DNA of 64,000 nucleotides from Nemopilema nomurai (GCA_003864495.1 ML133381.1:1034415-1098414); one strand, 5' to 3'; positions 50,101 to 63,607 are shown, counted from the stretch's first letter. The notes: a model not told the origin generated them from the letters alone. Translations and numbers: made by a program.

Positions 50101-53100
50101 CAATACCTGACTTCCCAGTCGACTGAGCTGATGGACCTCCTGCCCTGTTGCCAAGGAAACTGCCATTGCAACGGCAGGTGGGGGGCATGTTCGCAAACTG
50201 CAACAGCAAACAATGAGCTGTGAGTAGGCATGAAGCATTTCCGCGCGAAGTTTGGCGAATTTGTACTGAAAGTACAACGCGTGGTCCACTGTGACACTGG
50301 CCTGGCGAGAAAGCAAGCCAAACAACCAGTTAGAAACAGACATCGCATCAACACAGAAGCACGAAACAAAATATCAACCCGGCTCGCGAATTATCGCCAT
50401 TGGCATCCTCCCCTTATTTATTGCCATTTAGATTTAAGGCTTTGGTTCCAACAATTATATCACCGTTAAGCAAAACTTACACATCTGCAGTGATTATTTT
50501 GGGCGACATATAAGCTAATGAAATTTGTATCTGAAATTCAATCCGTAGCCGTGAAACCAAATTGTCGATAAATATCCTTTCTAGAAAATGCCAACTTCCC
50601 TCTGAAAAACGCTTCTACCAAAGAAGGAAACATTCCAAACACCCTGATAACAGTAATAATGATTGACTGTCATTCAGCTCTTTAATGCTTGCTAGCGACC
50701 CGATAAGAGACAATAAGCGACCATTTAGTCCTAATTAAGTGGCTGATTGGCTGTACCTCTTTATCTAACCTTATCGGAAAACCCCTTAGAAGACAAAAAC
50801 TCTCATCCATTAAGATTCAGTAGAAATAACCATTTACAAAAGGAATTTTGATACACAAGGTTCTAGGCATGAACTAAAAATTCTTCACGAATAGGCTTCA
50901 ATGAATATTCCATTGAAAGCACAGCTGTCTGAGTGAGGCTCTACGAAAAAGGCTGAGATAAAAAAGCGAAAGAGAGGGCATCACCTTGAGATCAATAAGA
51001 CCCTCCTGGTATAAGTTGAACGCTTCAGTGAGCTGCTCCAATGCCTTGGCTTGAGTTGAGCAAGGTATCATGAGGGTGTGCTCCGCCTTCATAATGTTGG
51101 CTAAAGCCTTCATCCACATATAGTTGCTCTCTGATGAAACCTATTGGCAGTACAAAAATCACAATAAACCAAGGGCAACAAACTATTTATAAAAACCCTT
51201 TACATTCGTTTATCAGGATCATCAAAAGGAAAAACAGAAAGAAGATCAGAAGATTTGAAGATTTTTCACAAGAACATGAGTTTTATTTGATGATTTAGAA
51301 CTTGCAAAAAGAGCAACTATGTTAGAGCCAAGCTGTTTCGACAAGTTGTGTTTTCATCTGATACAGGCTATTGAAGCTTAATATCTGACCCTGTCTTACG
51401 AAATATTTGAAAACTTGATAACTAGCAATGCTTTGTAACAATTGGATAAGCAGGTTTGATTTCGCAATGCCAACACAACCATCCATATAATTCATACAAA
51501 GATAGGTGTGACGTCAGTACAAATGAACCAACTGTTTACTTTTAATGCTTACCTTATTGATTAGAGACTGGAACATGTCTGCCGCCAGAAGGGGAAAACC
51601 CTGAAACCGAAAAAATTTGTTGACATGGGCATCCAATAATTGTTACTTGATTAGAATTCTACAAGATGGAACATTCAGAATAGCTTTGAAGCTTTTGCTG
51701 ATGATTCCCTGGGAAGAAACAGAGCCCTCAGTATCTATTGATAATCCCGCCCAATACTTTCCAATAAAAAAGAAAACTATCTAAAAAAAATAGCTAGGTT
51801 CTCACCAAACGAGCCGCCTGCCTTCCGATTCGGTAGCAGGTCCACAATTTACTCTCCTTCACAGCTTTCAGCTTGAGGATTACGTCATTCTGTAAGGCCA
51901 CGCATGCAGCGCTCTCGCCACCAAAACCAGCTTGAAGCAGCAGCGTGACCAGTGCAACCTGTAATAAAACACGGAACAACAAATCATTAAATATGTTCAT
52001 TGTGCAAAGTTTACTGTAAAAATTGACGTTTATGCCGGATGCACAGGTTTGATTTCGTCTCAAACCGGATTTTATTGTTCACAAATCAGTGAGTCAGTTT
52101 GGGTTTACAACACACTTGCGTCACTGTCCTTGGAAAACAAATAAAATGTAAGAAGCAAATTTGATGCTTGAACGAAGACATGTCTGAATCATTATGAATC
52201 AGCTAGCATTGATGACGCAGAGCAATGTTGACGGTACTTTGCAAATCTTCATATAATCCTTGCTATAACTCTCGATGTAATAAATACAACGAACTGCGTG
52301 AACAAGTCAGATTATTGATTCTGACAACATACTAGGTTCCAATCGGAACCTAGACTTGTTTTTGAAAAGTTTGCCTTTGAAAGTATTGTCCTCGCACCGA
52401 AAAGAGGGATTGCTAACCAATTTTGTCATATTGTAATAGAACCATTGAATCTAACATGGTCGCACCCTTTTGACACTATTGAGATTTCACATTTCAAAAC
52501 CTTACCAGTATCTCATCATCACTTGACGACTTGGTCAGTTCCACAGCCTCACTTATGTGTTCCAATAGCTTTGCGCGATGTTTCTGGAGGTCGACAGAAG
52601 ACAAGGTACCCATTCTCACTAAGCAATGACAGATTTCTAAGAAATAATCCCCTAGAAAGACAAAACATGGCAAAACAATATCATTTTCCATTATCTAAGT
52701 AAGTATAGCATATAATAAGCAAGCAATCATTTATTTGGGATGAATACAGAACAAGGTTGGGAGATTCCCCAAAGTCCAAGAAACTGGCTATGCTAAATAT
52801 ATCGTTAAACAAGGCTCAGTATAATAAGGCATTTAAAAAAGATGAAGTAGTTATCTCTTACTGCTGGGGCGGCAGCTGCTTAGTTAATCCAGAAAAGCAT
52901 ATCTAACCTAATTAATACCTAGGTACTTTCTGGCAGCAAAACAAACAATCATCCTTAATGGCACCTTTTCAAGGTGTATAAATAAAGCGATAAAAAACTG
53001 CACATGATAAACGTTCGAGATGAATACTAATCCGAGACATACCTTTGACGCTCGACAACATTTCTACCAAAAAAACTGTGAGGCTCCCCTTCAAATTTGA

Positions 53101-56100
53101 CGAAACCAGAGTTACAGAAGCGATTGACCTCAGACATCGCTAAAATGAATAAATTTGAATGTTAGCATGATTGGATAAGACGTGTGACCAAACTTCATCG
53201 CAATAAAACAATTATTTGTCAGGCGTACAAAGAAGATGTTCCTAGCACTTCTTTCAGACCATACTTCACACAAGCCTTTTGGGGTTTATAGATGCATCCT
53301 TGATACATATACACTATCATCACAATTGCCCTTAGTTCATAAAATGACAGGAAAAAATTTGAATTCACAATGATGAGAAATTTTCGTGATAAACTTTAAC
53401 TTCATCCTTTCGCACGTTTTCATCTGATCGATTGATTCCTACTAATTTACAATGACACCATTTAACGTTATACAGAAAACCCTATTAGCCCTAAAGTTTC
53501 TTTTAATGCCAGTGTCAATTAAGGAGCTTTCGTTTAACGTCAACGTCATACATGTTTATGGGTGTGTGCTTTCTATGCAATAAGACAAGATTATACATGG
53601 TACATAAACTAAATATCCGGGTCCATGCTGACTGCAAATAAATTAGAAGTACTTATATTGTACACATGCTCATTGTTTACAACTTGGATTCTACGTACTT
53701 GCTGCAAAATCAGGACCTAATTTCACAACAACGTTTGAGAATATTTACGTGAAGTAAACCCAAGAATAGGCCCGAAAACTGTGAATTAGACCCAAGCAGG
53801 AATACTTCTAAAATATCGATGTTGCCCAGTACCGTAGAATTATCACTAGTTTAGCGACGTCACAAACCTTGAGTGACGTCATTGAATTTCCAGCAATGCA
53901 AAGGGCGATTAACAGCTGTAAGTCGCCCTCAAGTTTTGTGAGTTGCTCTGAAGGCACGTTGATTCCTATTTCGAAAATAAAAGATAACTGGAGAAGGATG
54001 GAATTTTCTAATTAATAGTACTCTTGAAAAAACTGAAAAATTAAATACTCTGCAGCACTATAGGAATCAAGTTCCAATGAAAAAAACACCACTGCAGAAA
54101 CATGAAAGTTCTCATCGAAAGGCTCCACCAAAATCAAAATTTACAGTGACCGTCCATTAGAATCTTGCTTGAAAAATAACCATCAAAGTCGATTGCTTAT
54201 ACCAGCAACTAAAAAGATGGTTGCAGAAACATTTATTTTCATCTGCAAAATTAATTATTTGATTATCCTTGAAAAGTTTGTTCACCGCTTTTTACATTTG
54301 AGAAATAGCTATTAAATAGCAATTGTTGACAAAGTTATTATCCTTAGAGGCTGGTGTAAGGTGAAGAGAAACCCGACTTTTGCAGACAATGATGTTGGTT
54401 CTGATGGCTGCAGCGAGTGTCGAACAGTTAATATCGAAGGAGTCTGACAAATATTCGTGCATCTCGATGGCTGGAACAAAAACCGGTTTAATCTCAATAG
54501 TGTTTTTGCTATCTGAAGACGAACGCGGAATGACGGGATAGGTTTGAGGATCTGGGGACAACTGGGAAGAATTCTGAGGACGGTAGCAGAGTCAGGGACT
54601 TTTTCAATCCATTTCAATGCAACGATTCCACCTTAGGCAGCTCAAACACTTTAAGCGAGTGAGCTTTCAAATTCATACCATACAGCAAACCAAGTTTATT
54701 CTTTTTACAGTTGCGAATGACCTATCAGACAATCACAATTTTTTGCTGAGACAATAAGAATCATGTGATAGGCCAATGAATGCTAATATAGAAGGGCAAT
54801 AAATAGCATAAAGGCCAGAAAGATGCCCTTGCAAGCTTTGCTTAAATGCTATGCCAGCCTCACCTTTCTTACTGAAGCAATTGGCCTTTCCTACCGATTT
54901 TGACAAACAGAAAACGACGTCCAAGGCGGCAAGTTTCAACTGGTCTGACAATGCATCCATTGCGAAATTGCTAAGTTCCTTCAAAACAAACGTGAAATGC
55001 ATATAAGAAAAATTTATAAAACGACTTTCAATGAAGATAATAAGCGAATTGTGGCATTGGTTAAGAACAGCTTTGCACATTTTACTATAAAGAGAAATCT
55101 TTGACAGTCGTTATTCAGCAAAGCAAAACACCTGCAGAGCATACCCCAACGTTACAAATAAACCTCGATGTAGTCTTATAGCAACTCTTATACCTCAACG
55201 TTACAAATAAACCTCGATGTAGTCTTATACCCAACGTTACAAATAAACCTCGATGTAGTCTTATACCCCAACGTTACAAATAAACCTCGATGTAGTCTTA
55301 TACCCAACGTTACAAATAAACCTCGATGTAGTCTTATACCCCAACGTTTCAAATAAACCTCGATGTAGTCTTATAGCAACTCTTATACCTCAACGTGGTC
55401 CCCAGTCCAAAGATGTGGGCCTTTGAACGCCAGGTCTCTTAAGTTGTGAAGTGCACCATATTTCACTTGGTTTCGTGGGTCAGATTTCATGTAACGAATC
55501 AGAATGTCAACCTAAAAGAAATCACTTTTATGAGAGGTACCTTATTGTGATTCGTGAGAGCTGTTGAAGATCTGAGTGAGATTTTTTAAAGCTTCGATCT
55601 GTTATAATGAAAGCTTGCCTAATGTGCTTCAAGTACCAAAAATTACGTTAAGCCAAAGCTTGCTTGACAGTTGCAAAAACTAAAATCTTTTTACGATTGC
55701 AACTATGCATGCTATGAAAAAATTCTTGGACAGTTGAAAACGTACATTCAAATGTGCCATCAAGTATATTTGATGATTATTTTATGATAATTTTATGATA
55801 ATTTTATGATGATGTAATGAGTAAACAGGTAACTAGGTAGTGGCGCATTTTGGCGACAAGAGAACTAAAAAGATGTTTGCCACTTCTAATTAAGTACACA
55901 GGCTAAGTAAAATTGTGACAGCTTTCCTACACTCTTAACGGCTTAACAGTTCTGCATAACGACCACATACGTACTTGATTCGGAATACTAATGAATGTTG
56001 TCATAGCCAGCAGCGTGAGAGTTTTCAATGTAACCAAAACAAAGTTAGTTGATGGGTAGGATTCAAGAAGGGAGAGACAAAGTTCTTGCACCTAACAAAG

Positions 56101-59100
56101 AACATTTAATACAACAATTGCAACCCTCTTCAGAGCAAGAAAAAAAGATTTTTTTTGATAATGAATACTTTCCAGCCCTTTTCAAACAATAAATAACTAG
56201 CAGAAAATAAGTCAAAGTATGTGATTGTGATTAGAAGCTGCTATTGGATTCTTACTGATTTGTTACATAGCAAATTATAAACAAGAGTTTGAGTGAAAAC
56301 CAAATGAGATCATGGAAAAAAACTACAAGAGAAGAAGAAGAAAGCAAACAAGAAAGTGCAGATTAACTGTTAACAAAAGCAAAGATGAAATACTTCAAAT
56401 ACCTCATTTGCAGCTTTAAGATCATGATTCATGAACTGAAATGCTGGTATCAACTTCAGCTTCATCTCAATTGGTGTAGACAAGCCTAGTGTGATTAAGA
56501 AATCACTGAAATTCATCTGTCTCTCAAAAGATTTTAGCTTAAAAAGTGACATGAAAAAACATGGAATGGCAACTCAGAATCAGCCTGCTATCTAAACAAT
56601 CAGTGTGCATATCTCTACTTATGTGGTATCAAGCAATTTGTCACAGGTTGCAAACAGTAATCTACATTTAGAAGGTGTGGCAATTTAGAATAGGTTGGCC
56701 TACCCTCAATCATTTCAGCAATTTTATGAAATATTCCCTCAGCAAACTGTCTAAAAGAAAGTTTGCACAGAATAGAGATTAAGTTGCATAAAGAAACATT
56801 TTGAAGTTTAAAAGGTGCAAAAGGTTTTCAGAAAATTCAAAAATCTATACAACACATTTTTAAAGGAAACTTCAAGGAAGTCAAATTGCCCAGATTTCAA
56901 CTGTATCATAAAACATTCTGTATTGTTAAGTCAGATAATATTTTAGCTTATACTTGTTAATAAGATATGTCTATCTTGAGCTATCTGTTGTGCAAGTGAA
57001 ATACCCAGAGCGATAGGCCACTTGCAAGGGCAATATCACAAGAACAGACCTGGCAATGTGCTTCCCTTGAGCCTAATGGTCAAGGATTCTAGGCAGAAAA
57101 AAGCTAGAATGGCAATTTTCAATGCAACATTTGAGACTAGCAATAAACACTATAAAGAATTTAAATAGAAATTAAATATGAATAGAAATGATTAACAAAT
57201 ATAGCAAAAATCTGATTTTCTAGAACAGTAAAATGTAAACAGATACCTTGACTGCTTACAGAATGCCTTTGTAGCAAATATAGCAGCTTCCACTTCTACT
57301 TGGTCATGGGAATCAAGTGAGTTTCGAATGCTGTTGAGATATTGTCCATTTTATATGAAAATCAATAGGGTACAAATATACATCAAAATGTAATTAGTTC
57401 TACAAAATTTGAAAGATATTTATATGGCCGAAAAGGAAGACATACAAGAATTGGAATAATGAAGGAAGACTAAATGAAGGTCATTCATACCTGTGGTGAA
57501 TGTTTTTCCTGTCTGAAATAATACTAGATATGCTTCCAAAGACTCTGTAAGGAACACAAATTCTGTGAATACTCAGTAGCTTTCAGGAAAAAATAATCCA
57601 AAGAGTAGCAAAGCTTGCCAGAATGAATTTCAAATTTAAAAATGAATTGTTGTTAAATTATTTCACAGCATAAAGCTGTTGCTTTTGAAGAAATGTTTTG
57701 CCAACCTATGATTAAAATAAATATATGATTTATGAAATATATACTATAGCTACATTAAACTTTAACTTTTGCTTAAAGTTTTGGAAATTTTTTTGTGCCA
57801 GACTTACTCGAACTTTTCCTTTTCCTTTTTGCAAACATATTTTCTTTGCCTTCATTTAATTGCTTGCAAATTTTTTATAGGAAGGGTTTTTCAAATTTAA
57901 TAAATTTATGTCTCTTGAATATGTTAATTATTCCACCTAGTGATCCTAAAAACAAGGGATTCAAATTTGTTTAATTACCTGAGTGTAATTGCTCTAGCAA
58001 CTGGATCATTGGCATGAATGACAGCATAAATTCTTCTTACAATCTCATCAACATTTAATATCTTGTCAAGGTGTTTCACACTTTCCTGAATCACTTTCAA
58101 CACACACAGCTTCAAGAAATTAGTGCTGCAAAATTATTGATAAGCCATCATTACAAGAACAACACAGATAACTTTTCACACTTATTAAAAAAAGGCCTAT
58201 TATATCTAGGCCCACTTTCAGCATCCAGTTTTCCTTAAATATATTAATAACAAATTTTCAAATTTTGCTTTTAATTCCTATACTATGGTAATATCTTCTT
58301 ACTTTAGCTTGACACGATAAGGAAAAAGAATGAATAATAAAATTAAACAGGATGATATCAATAAGAATCAAACATGACAAATAAACTACAACAAAGATTG
58401 AGTTGAATGAAGGAGCTTGCTAAAAAATAAAGACTAGTTCTTAAGAAGGAAGATGCATAAACCTCTTAATAATTTCTGAAACTCACCCTCCTCTGAACAC
58501 ATCTGATAACTTTAGAAATGCAGAGTTTACCAATATTGGAAACGGGTACTTAGCAAATAAAGCTGGAAACCTAACAATGGCTTCACATTGCTCTTCAACC
58601 TTTCCAGATCTTAGACCTACAACAAAAATCCATTGAGTCAAAATCAGCATCAAATTTGACCTAAAAAAACAAGCAACCCACAAATTAATACTAAAAAGAA
58701 CTGACTAGCCCCACAATGGACTATTCCATTCCCATTAGAGAGAAAGTCCTTAGATCGCTAAAAAGGAGCCCAATATTGCTTCTCCTTTATGCATGAAAAT
58801 CCAGACAATATCTTAATCCAAAAGCAATGGCATCTTAGTTAAAGAGAGTTACTGAAGTTAGCCACCTTTACATGGGAATTTTACAATGTTGATACTTTTC
58901 CCAGATGATCTTGAAATCATTCTTTGATTCTGCTCAAGATGGGTGTGTTAATTTGGAAGATATGAATGAGCTTGCAGTGAACCTTGTCTTAATGATTTTT
59001 CTTTCACTGTCACTTAAAAATTTAGAATTAAAAAGCACATAAAAACACTGATTTGGCTATAGTTTAATCCAATAATATTCCATTCCAAATCAATGTGTTG

Positions 59101-59832
59101 TTAGCTTTTCAGTGCTGCTTGTATCCACTTGTGGCACTGACAGATCCCCAGTTGTTGCTCCCACTTAGAAGCCTCATTCGTAAGTTTGCATGCTTGTGAG
59201 CTGTGATCAAATAATTGAGATACTTTTCAAACCAGATGACTTCCCAGCTTTCATGCAATACAGACAAAATAGTGGTGGACATCACAATCTGCTGAGTTAT
59301 TCTAAGGGAAGGGTTTGACTGGCATTACAAAAAGTTTTCTGGGCCAATCCAAGTACCACTCTTCTTGGACACCTGGGGTTTCTATTCAGAGCCACTTCAT
59401 ATATGGCATTCTTGGATGTCTACGTTTTGCTTCACGCAAGACCAAATCTTTTAAAAATTACTGTTGTTGTGGTACCTAATGATTGACGAGTCACTACATA
59501 TAGCAATGTCAATTCTGAAAAATGACTTTGCGTGGGGATTGATGGAACGGATATAATGTGGGTGTAATAGCAAACAATGAATCTCAACTCTTCCAAGAGC
59601 TCTGGAAAACTCACACATGTGTGCAATGTATACATGTATAACCTTACAAAATTTGCCTCCCCTTCTCCCTTACATAACTGCCCCCACTTTTGTATCCTTT
59701 CTACAAAGAGGAAATAGGCATTTCTCCACCTTTTTCAAGTTCCCAAAGAGCTGTATTGGCATCTTGTGTTTGATCTTGGCTACTTTTTAACGCCATGAAC
59801 TCGGGCACTGGGCTCCCTCGGCCTCCCGCCAT
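47119..59832 (-). CDS. INTS7: INTS7, Integrator complex subunit 7 (complete, 28 coding exons)
   Basis: Subunit of the nuclear Integrator complex, which cleaves snRNA 3' ends and terminates promoter-proximal Pol II. Exons in transcription order: 59832-59730, 58616-58487, 58125-57979, 57544-57491, 57330-57247, 56750-56704, 56485-56403, 56091-55975, 55511-55389, 54978-54895, 54721-54632, 54573-54378, 53965-53868, 53139-53043, 52651-52506, 51958-51806, 51600-51553, 51140-50985, 50301-50107, 49766-49669, 49427-49359, 49251-49140, 49025-48984, 48629-48531, 48053-47945, 47730-47645, 47577-47530, 47346-47119. The sum is 3042 nt, 1013 residues plus TAG; the human protein is about 960. Family signatures include DANTALWELEKGLRSGK, KYPFPILVNSAFLKLSDVF, NDPVARAITLR, NSLDSHDQVEVEAA, MKLKLIPAFQFMNHD, TCYRIGRQAARL, LHAYSQLIVCCCSLRTCPPP, PHNEYFSSQFLLSF and SVKDDNGAFWETGP. 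The N-terminal half is alpha-solenoid. Exon 11 (54721-54632) and the donor of exon 12 are least certain; exon 23 uses a GC donor. Confidence 0.95.
55139..55394. repeat. 37-38 bp minisatellite at the 5' splice site of INTS7 intron 9
   Basis: On the + strand about six tandem copies of CCCAACGTTACAAATAAACC plus TCGATGTAGTCTTATA run up to the end of the exon at 55389. On the INTS7 strand each unit contains GTTGAGGTATAAG or GTTGGGGTATAAG. These match the exon end and donor of the adjacent exon (CACGTTGAG, then GTATAAGA). The array therefore appears to have grown from the splice donor. Confidence 0.85.
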
Positions 59833-60005
59833 TTTGCTGGCACGTTCTGGCCACTGCGCAGGAAAAGCGCAGCTACGATAGATTTGAGCTAAGACTTTTT
59901 TGATGATATAAAACTTAATGAAGTTTTATTTAAAGAAACAAGCTATGAGGAGTTTTTAGAGCATTAACTAATAATTCTTTGCACAATTGCAGCTAAATAT
60001 GATTC
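59833..60005. promoter_or_regulatory. Candidate bidirectional promoter between INTS7 and a + strand small gene
   Basis: Only 173 bp separate the INTS7 ATG, read leftward, from the candidate ATG at 60006, read rightward. The INTS7-proximal half is the most GC- and CpG-rich spot nearby (GGCACGTTCTGGCC, CTGCGCAGGAAAAGCGCAG). TGCGCA is a perfect palindrome of the NRF1-like type. No TATA box is obvious. Assignment as a shared promoter is by position and composition. Confidence 0.45.
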
Positions 60006-60842
60006 ATGTCTTTCTTTCCCATGCAAGCTTTATTTGCAAGGTGTGCGATCACGGTTAGTATTGGCTCCTCGCATCAATATTTACTGTTCTTATTGCTGCC
60101 GTAAACTTTGATTTCTGCATATGATGTTTTCAGGAATTATTGAAAGCAGTCAGGATTGATTTATAACTGAGCATTTGGTGGCTCTTGTTGCAAATCAACT
60201 ACAGACCAAAGCAAGAAAAATAAATATTAGCTGCGCCTTCTTGTTGACCCTCGACAATTACACTCTTATATGTCTTCGATGATTCCAAGGGAATATTAGA
60301 CTTTCAGAGTTAGATGAATTATACATTTTGGAAGATTTAAACAGCATATACCAACCTGGTGAGCTTCAGCAACAAAAAGTTTGATTTGAACCGAAGAGAT
60401 AACAAAGAGAAACAATCAAAAGTCTTTCTTTGCAGGACGATGTAGCGTTTCTCAAGATAAATGCAATCTACTTAGGCCCTACGAAGGATGAAATGCAAGG
60501 AGCTCAATTTTATCACACTTTCCGGGTTAGTATAAGGTTAAAGCATTGCTTGAAGCAATGGAGTGGATAGGTTGTAGTTGCTTCTGTACAAATGCGAAAA
60601 CATATCTTGGTGGACCTCGATCAACTGTATCAAGAAGCTCAAATAACAGCACGACAAAGCAGGTGGAGTGAGCAAACCTCGCATTGTCCACTTCTAGAAA
60701 AGTATCCAGATCTCGAATAAGAACCTAGTTTCGGTCAAAGTTTACCAAAACGGGATAAAAAATGTCGATTGGCATTGTTCTTCGGCAACTTGGGCAATTG
60801 GGCAGAGTCTAACAATAGTACAAAGCAATGGGATGGAATAAA
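60006..60842 (+). CDS. Candidate small gene, head to head with INTS7 (unrecognised product)
   Basis: Proposed exons 60006-60053, 60436-60525 and 60571-60720 join in phase 0 to give about 95 residues ending in TAA, followed by AATAAA at 60837. The first exon (MSFFPMQALFARCAIT) lacks acidic residues and resembles a mitochondrial targeting start; this is inference. Exon 2 reads DDVAFLKINAIYLGPTKDEM and exon 3 reads MRKHILVDLDQLYQEA through CPLLEKYPDLE. The second intron would be only 45 nt, a multiple of three with an in-frame TAG, which is unusually short. Alternatively the TAG ends the protein. Other possible exons are 60134-60166 (ELLKAVRIDL then stop) and 60310-60358 (LDELYILEDLNSIYQP). I do not recognise the family; the splice pattern is uncertain. 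Confidence 0.4.
60837..60842 (+). terminator. Candidate polyadenylation signal of the small + strand gene
   Basis: AATAAA about 117 nt after the proposed TAA at 60718-60720. The distance is normal for a short 3' UTR and supports a transcript ending here. Confidence 0.4.
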
Positions 60843-61221
60843 AAACTAGCCAGTAGCGAACACGTGGAACTATTTAAGAACAAGGACATTTTTCCTTCTA
60901 GGATCCAAACTCCACTTTGCCGCAACTGGTCAATATAACAAAGGCTTGTCAAATTCAGCTGTATTTTTCCAGCTTTGACTGTATTTTTAAAAAAAATTAA
61001 GATTAGGCATATCTGAAATTATGACAATGTTTAGAAAACGACGCAGGTGTTGAAACTAAAGCTTAAATTATTTGCAAGCTTGGATGAAGAAGGAGCAAAA
61101 CAAGGCACGCCATTCAAACACACCATCAACAAACTAAAAAATAAGCTTAACAGCGGAACGTTAACACAGAAATACACTTGACTGACAGAACTTTTCTATA
61201 CATATAAAGATCAATAATATG
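60843..61221. other. Tail-to-tail spacer
   Basis: AT-rich, with no exon seen. It lies between the proposed 3' ends of the + strand small gene and the - strand unrecognised gene, so it probably holds their downstream flanks. Confidence 0.35.
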
Positions 61222-63607
61222 CTAATACAGTCGCCGTTTGATCTTCGATAGGGGGAAGTGTTGGAATTGCACTGAAATCTCAAGTGCAATTATGAAAAGA
61301 AGTGCGCTTAGTACAGCACCAGTGGTGTCCATGACTTCGAATCTTTAATAATTATGAAAAATATTTTGATACTCATTATAATAATCAAAATTGTGAAAAC
61401 ACGCACTAGACAAAGGCATGCTAAAAGGGCAAACATCAAAAAATGGATAACAAACTTTAAGAATTCGAAAACCCAATAAAATTCCACCAATCGGTACAAG
61501 TCTAACTCAACTCAAGCTCAAAGCACACAAATCAAAGAAGATGCCACAAAGACAACAAGTGTTTAACACTTCAGGGCGAAGTTGGAAAAACGAGTAAACA
61601 CTGCAAACATTTCAAGCAAACAAAGCAAACATGAAAAGATGTTTTAATGCTGCTACTAATTATACATACAAAATCTGAAAGAAACTATTTTAAAATCGAA
61701 GAAGAAAAGGAAACACTTAAAGCAATCGCGGAAAAAAAATTCTAAAATGTAGACGGACGTTTTCTGAAATAAGATTGCTTCTTTTTAGAGTATAAGACTT
61801 CTACCTAAGCACAACGTGTTCAAGAATCGCTCGGTGTTCTACACTAGCACAATATATTAGACTAAATAAAGATATTTGAAAAGTAGTGTCAGCATAACCA
61901 ATACCACCGGCAAAACGGACATCAAACAACACTATTGGTTTTTGGCAGCAGTTGGGTCCATTATTATTACAAGTCCAATTGAATTTTCGCATGCCTCGAT
62001 TGAAAACCTGCCAATGGAGTGAGAATAGCGGTGAATAAATGCCTGGTTGTCGTACCCATAACATTGCACCATAACATAGCGGTTGGGTTAGAGTAAAAAC
62101 TTGAATTTCAAGATCATCTCCAAAATGGAATTAAGCCTTTAAGATAATGAGCCAAAACAAAAGGGTGGACGAAACATTTGATAACAAATTTCTAGCATGA
62201 ATTTTGAATCGCCACATAACGAAGTTAGAATAAATATAGTATCTTAATTATGCTTCTTATGCTGAAAATCTTTGCAGCTTGATATGGAGACACACACTCT
62301 GAAATATTTTTCTAGAAATCTAAACAGGCTTATACTAAATAATCAACTGTTTATACCATTAAAGCGCAACATAATTACTATCAAGTTTCAACAGTAGTTA
62401 GATGAAATAAACTCACTTGCGTTGCGCAGAGATCAGGGTGACATCGCCGGCTTGAAGATGTTTCTGCTCGCGCCCAAGCTTCAGCGAGCTTTCCCCCTCC
62501 TGAATAGAGGACAAAGCAGTAGAACGCTTTAGCAAAGAAATTTCAATAACCCAATTTTAAGCATTCAATATTCCAAACATACTTGAAAACCAACAATTAT
62601 TCGTTACTTCCTTCAGTTTAGGCCCTATATATGCTACAAAATGTGTCACATTCATGTAAGAGCAACTGGAATGCTCCCTAAAACGAACTGTTAAAAAAAG
62701 AAAATTGGCACAATATCTTCACTTCAACTGGTTGTTCTAATATTGTTGCAGCATTTAATATAAAGTGAACAAATTGTTCATACTCTGCTGGAATGCAATT
62801 CTTACATAAACTACCCAAGCAAAAATGTCTAGCAATATGCAGAACAGTTTCGCAACAAGCAAAACTACGACAACACCAATAATAATCTTGCTCACTGTAG
62901 GTCGTTTGAGAGAGCAAATACTATTCTTTTCCCACTTCTAGGTCTCGCTAACATGATATCATTCGCATATGAAAGCCACTATGCAACTCTCGCCCTCCGT
63001 TTACACGTTTTTGAAAACAGCATAAGCTTTATGAAAATGGTATGATTTATTTATAAACGTTAATTTTCAAAAAAAATGAGAACGGCAATTTATTTCTAAG
63101 GCGAAAAAATATTTTTACAAAGTCATCATACTATGACGAGAAATAAACGTAACTCCAATGGACAAATCGCATGGAAAAAGCTTTAAACAGAGATCAATGC
63201 AAAATAAACAGGTAACAAACATACGATTTGCCAAAGAAACGTTTCACCATCATTCTTATGATCGAACTTGCCTCCACCATATGCAGTTACCTAGTAAGAA
63301 CGAGAGCAGAACATTATGGTGAAGGGGGGTATTCATTAAGACGAGGAAAAAGAGAGATAATAAAGACAAGCTATTTCCAGCAAATCCAATGTAGACAAAT
63401 AAGTCGGGATTAAGCAGATGACCGTAAAAGTTGGAGATTTAATATCAAGCTATCATATTCTTTCTTTCATGGCTAACATCACGGTTAACAATCCCTTGGA
63501 TTTTTGTTCAAAAAAGGACAGGCAAATGGACACACCTTGAATTCTCCTTTTGAAAACATCTGCTTGGTTCCAGATGGCTGTATATCCTTCCTTTTTTCGT
63601 CAACCCA
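61222..63607 (-). CDS. 3' part of an unrecognised gene with a C-terminal membrane segment
   Basis: Three candidate exons on the - strand: 63607-63536 (WVDEKRKDIQPSGTKQMFSK), 62499-62417 (SLKLGREQKHLQAGDVTLIS) and 61342-61222. Phases agree (0, 0, then 2 to 1) and the last reads to a TAG at 61222-61224. The first two exons have good acceptors (TTACCTAG, CTATTCAG) and donors (GTGTGT, GTGAGT). The acceptor of the third (TTATTAAAG) is weak. The third exon encodes a hydrophobic run (TGAVLSALLFIIALEIS) followed by a basic tail (KIKRRLY), as in a tail-anchored or single-pass protein. An upstream open stretch at about 63890-63675 (VKVLSQICNTNPLQAFGV) could be another exon, ending at a GTAATC or GTGGCT donor. 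I do not recognise the protein. Confidence 0.4.

Noticed and set aside
49932..50369. 145-codon - strand frame in the INTS7 region
   Set aside because: It overlaps INTS7 exon 19 in a different frame from the family-matching one, and the conserved peptide lies in the alternative frame.
62678..62917. 79-codon - strand frame between candidate exons of the unrecognised gene
   Set aside because: Cys- and Tyr-rich composition without splice sites in a suitable phase. It falls within the intron between the two better-supported exons.
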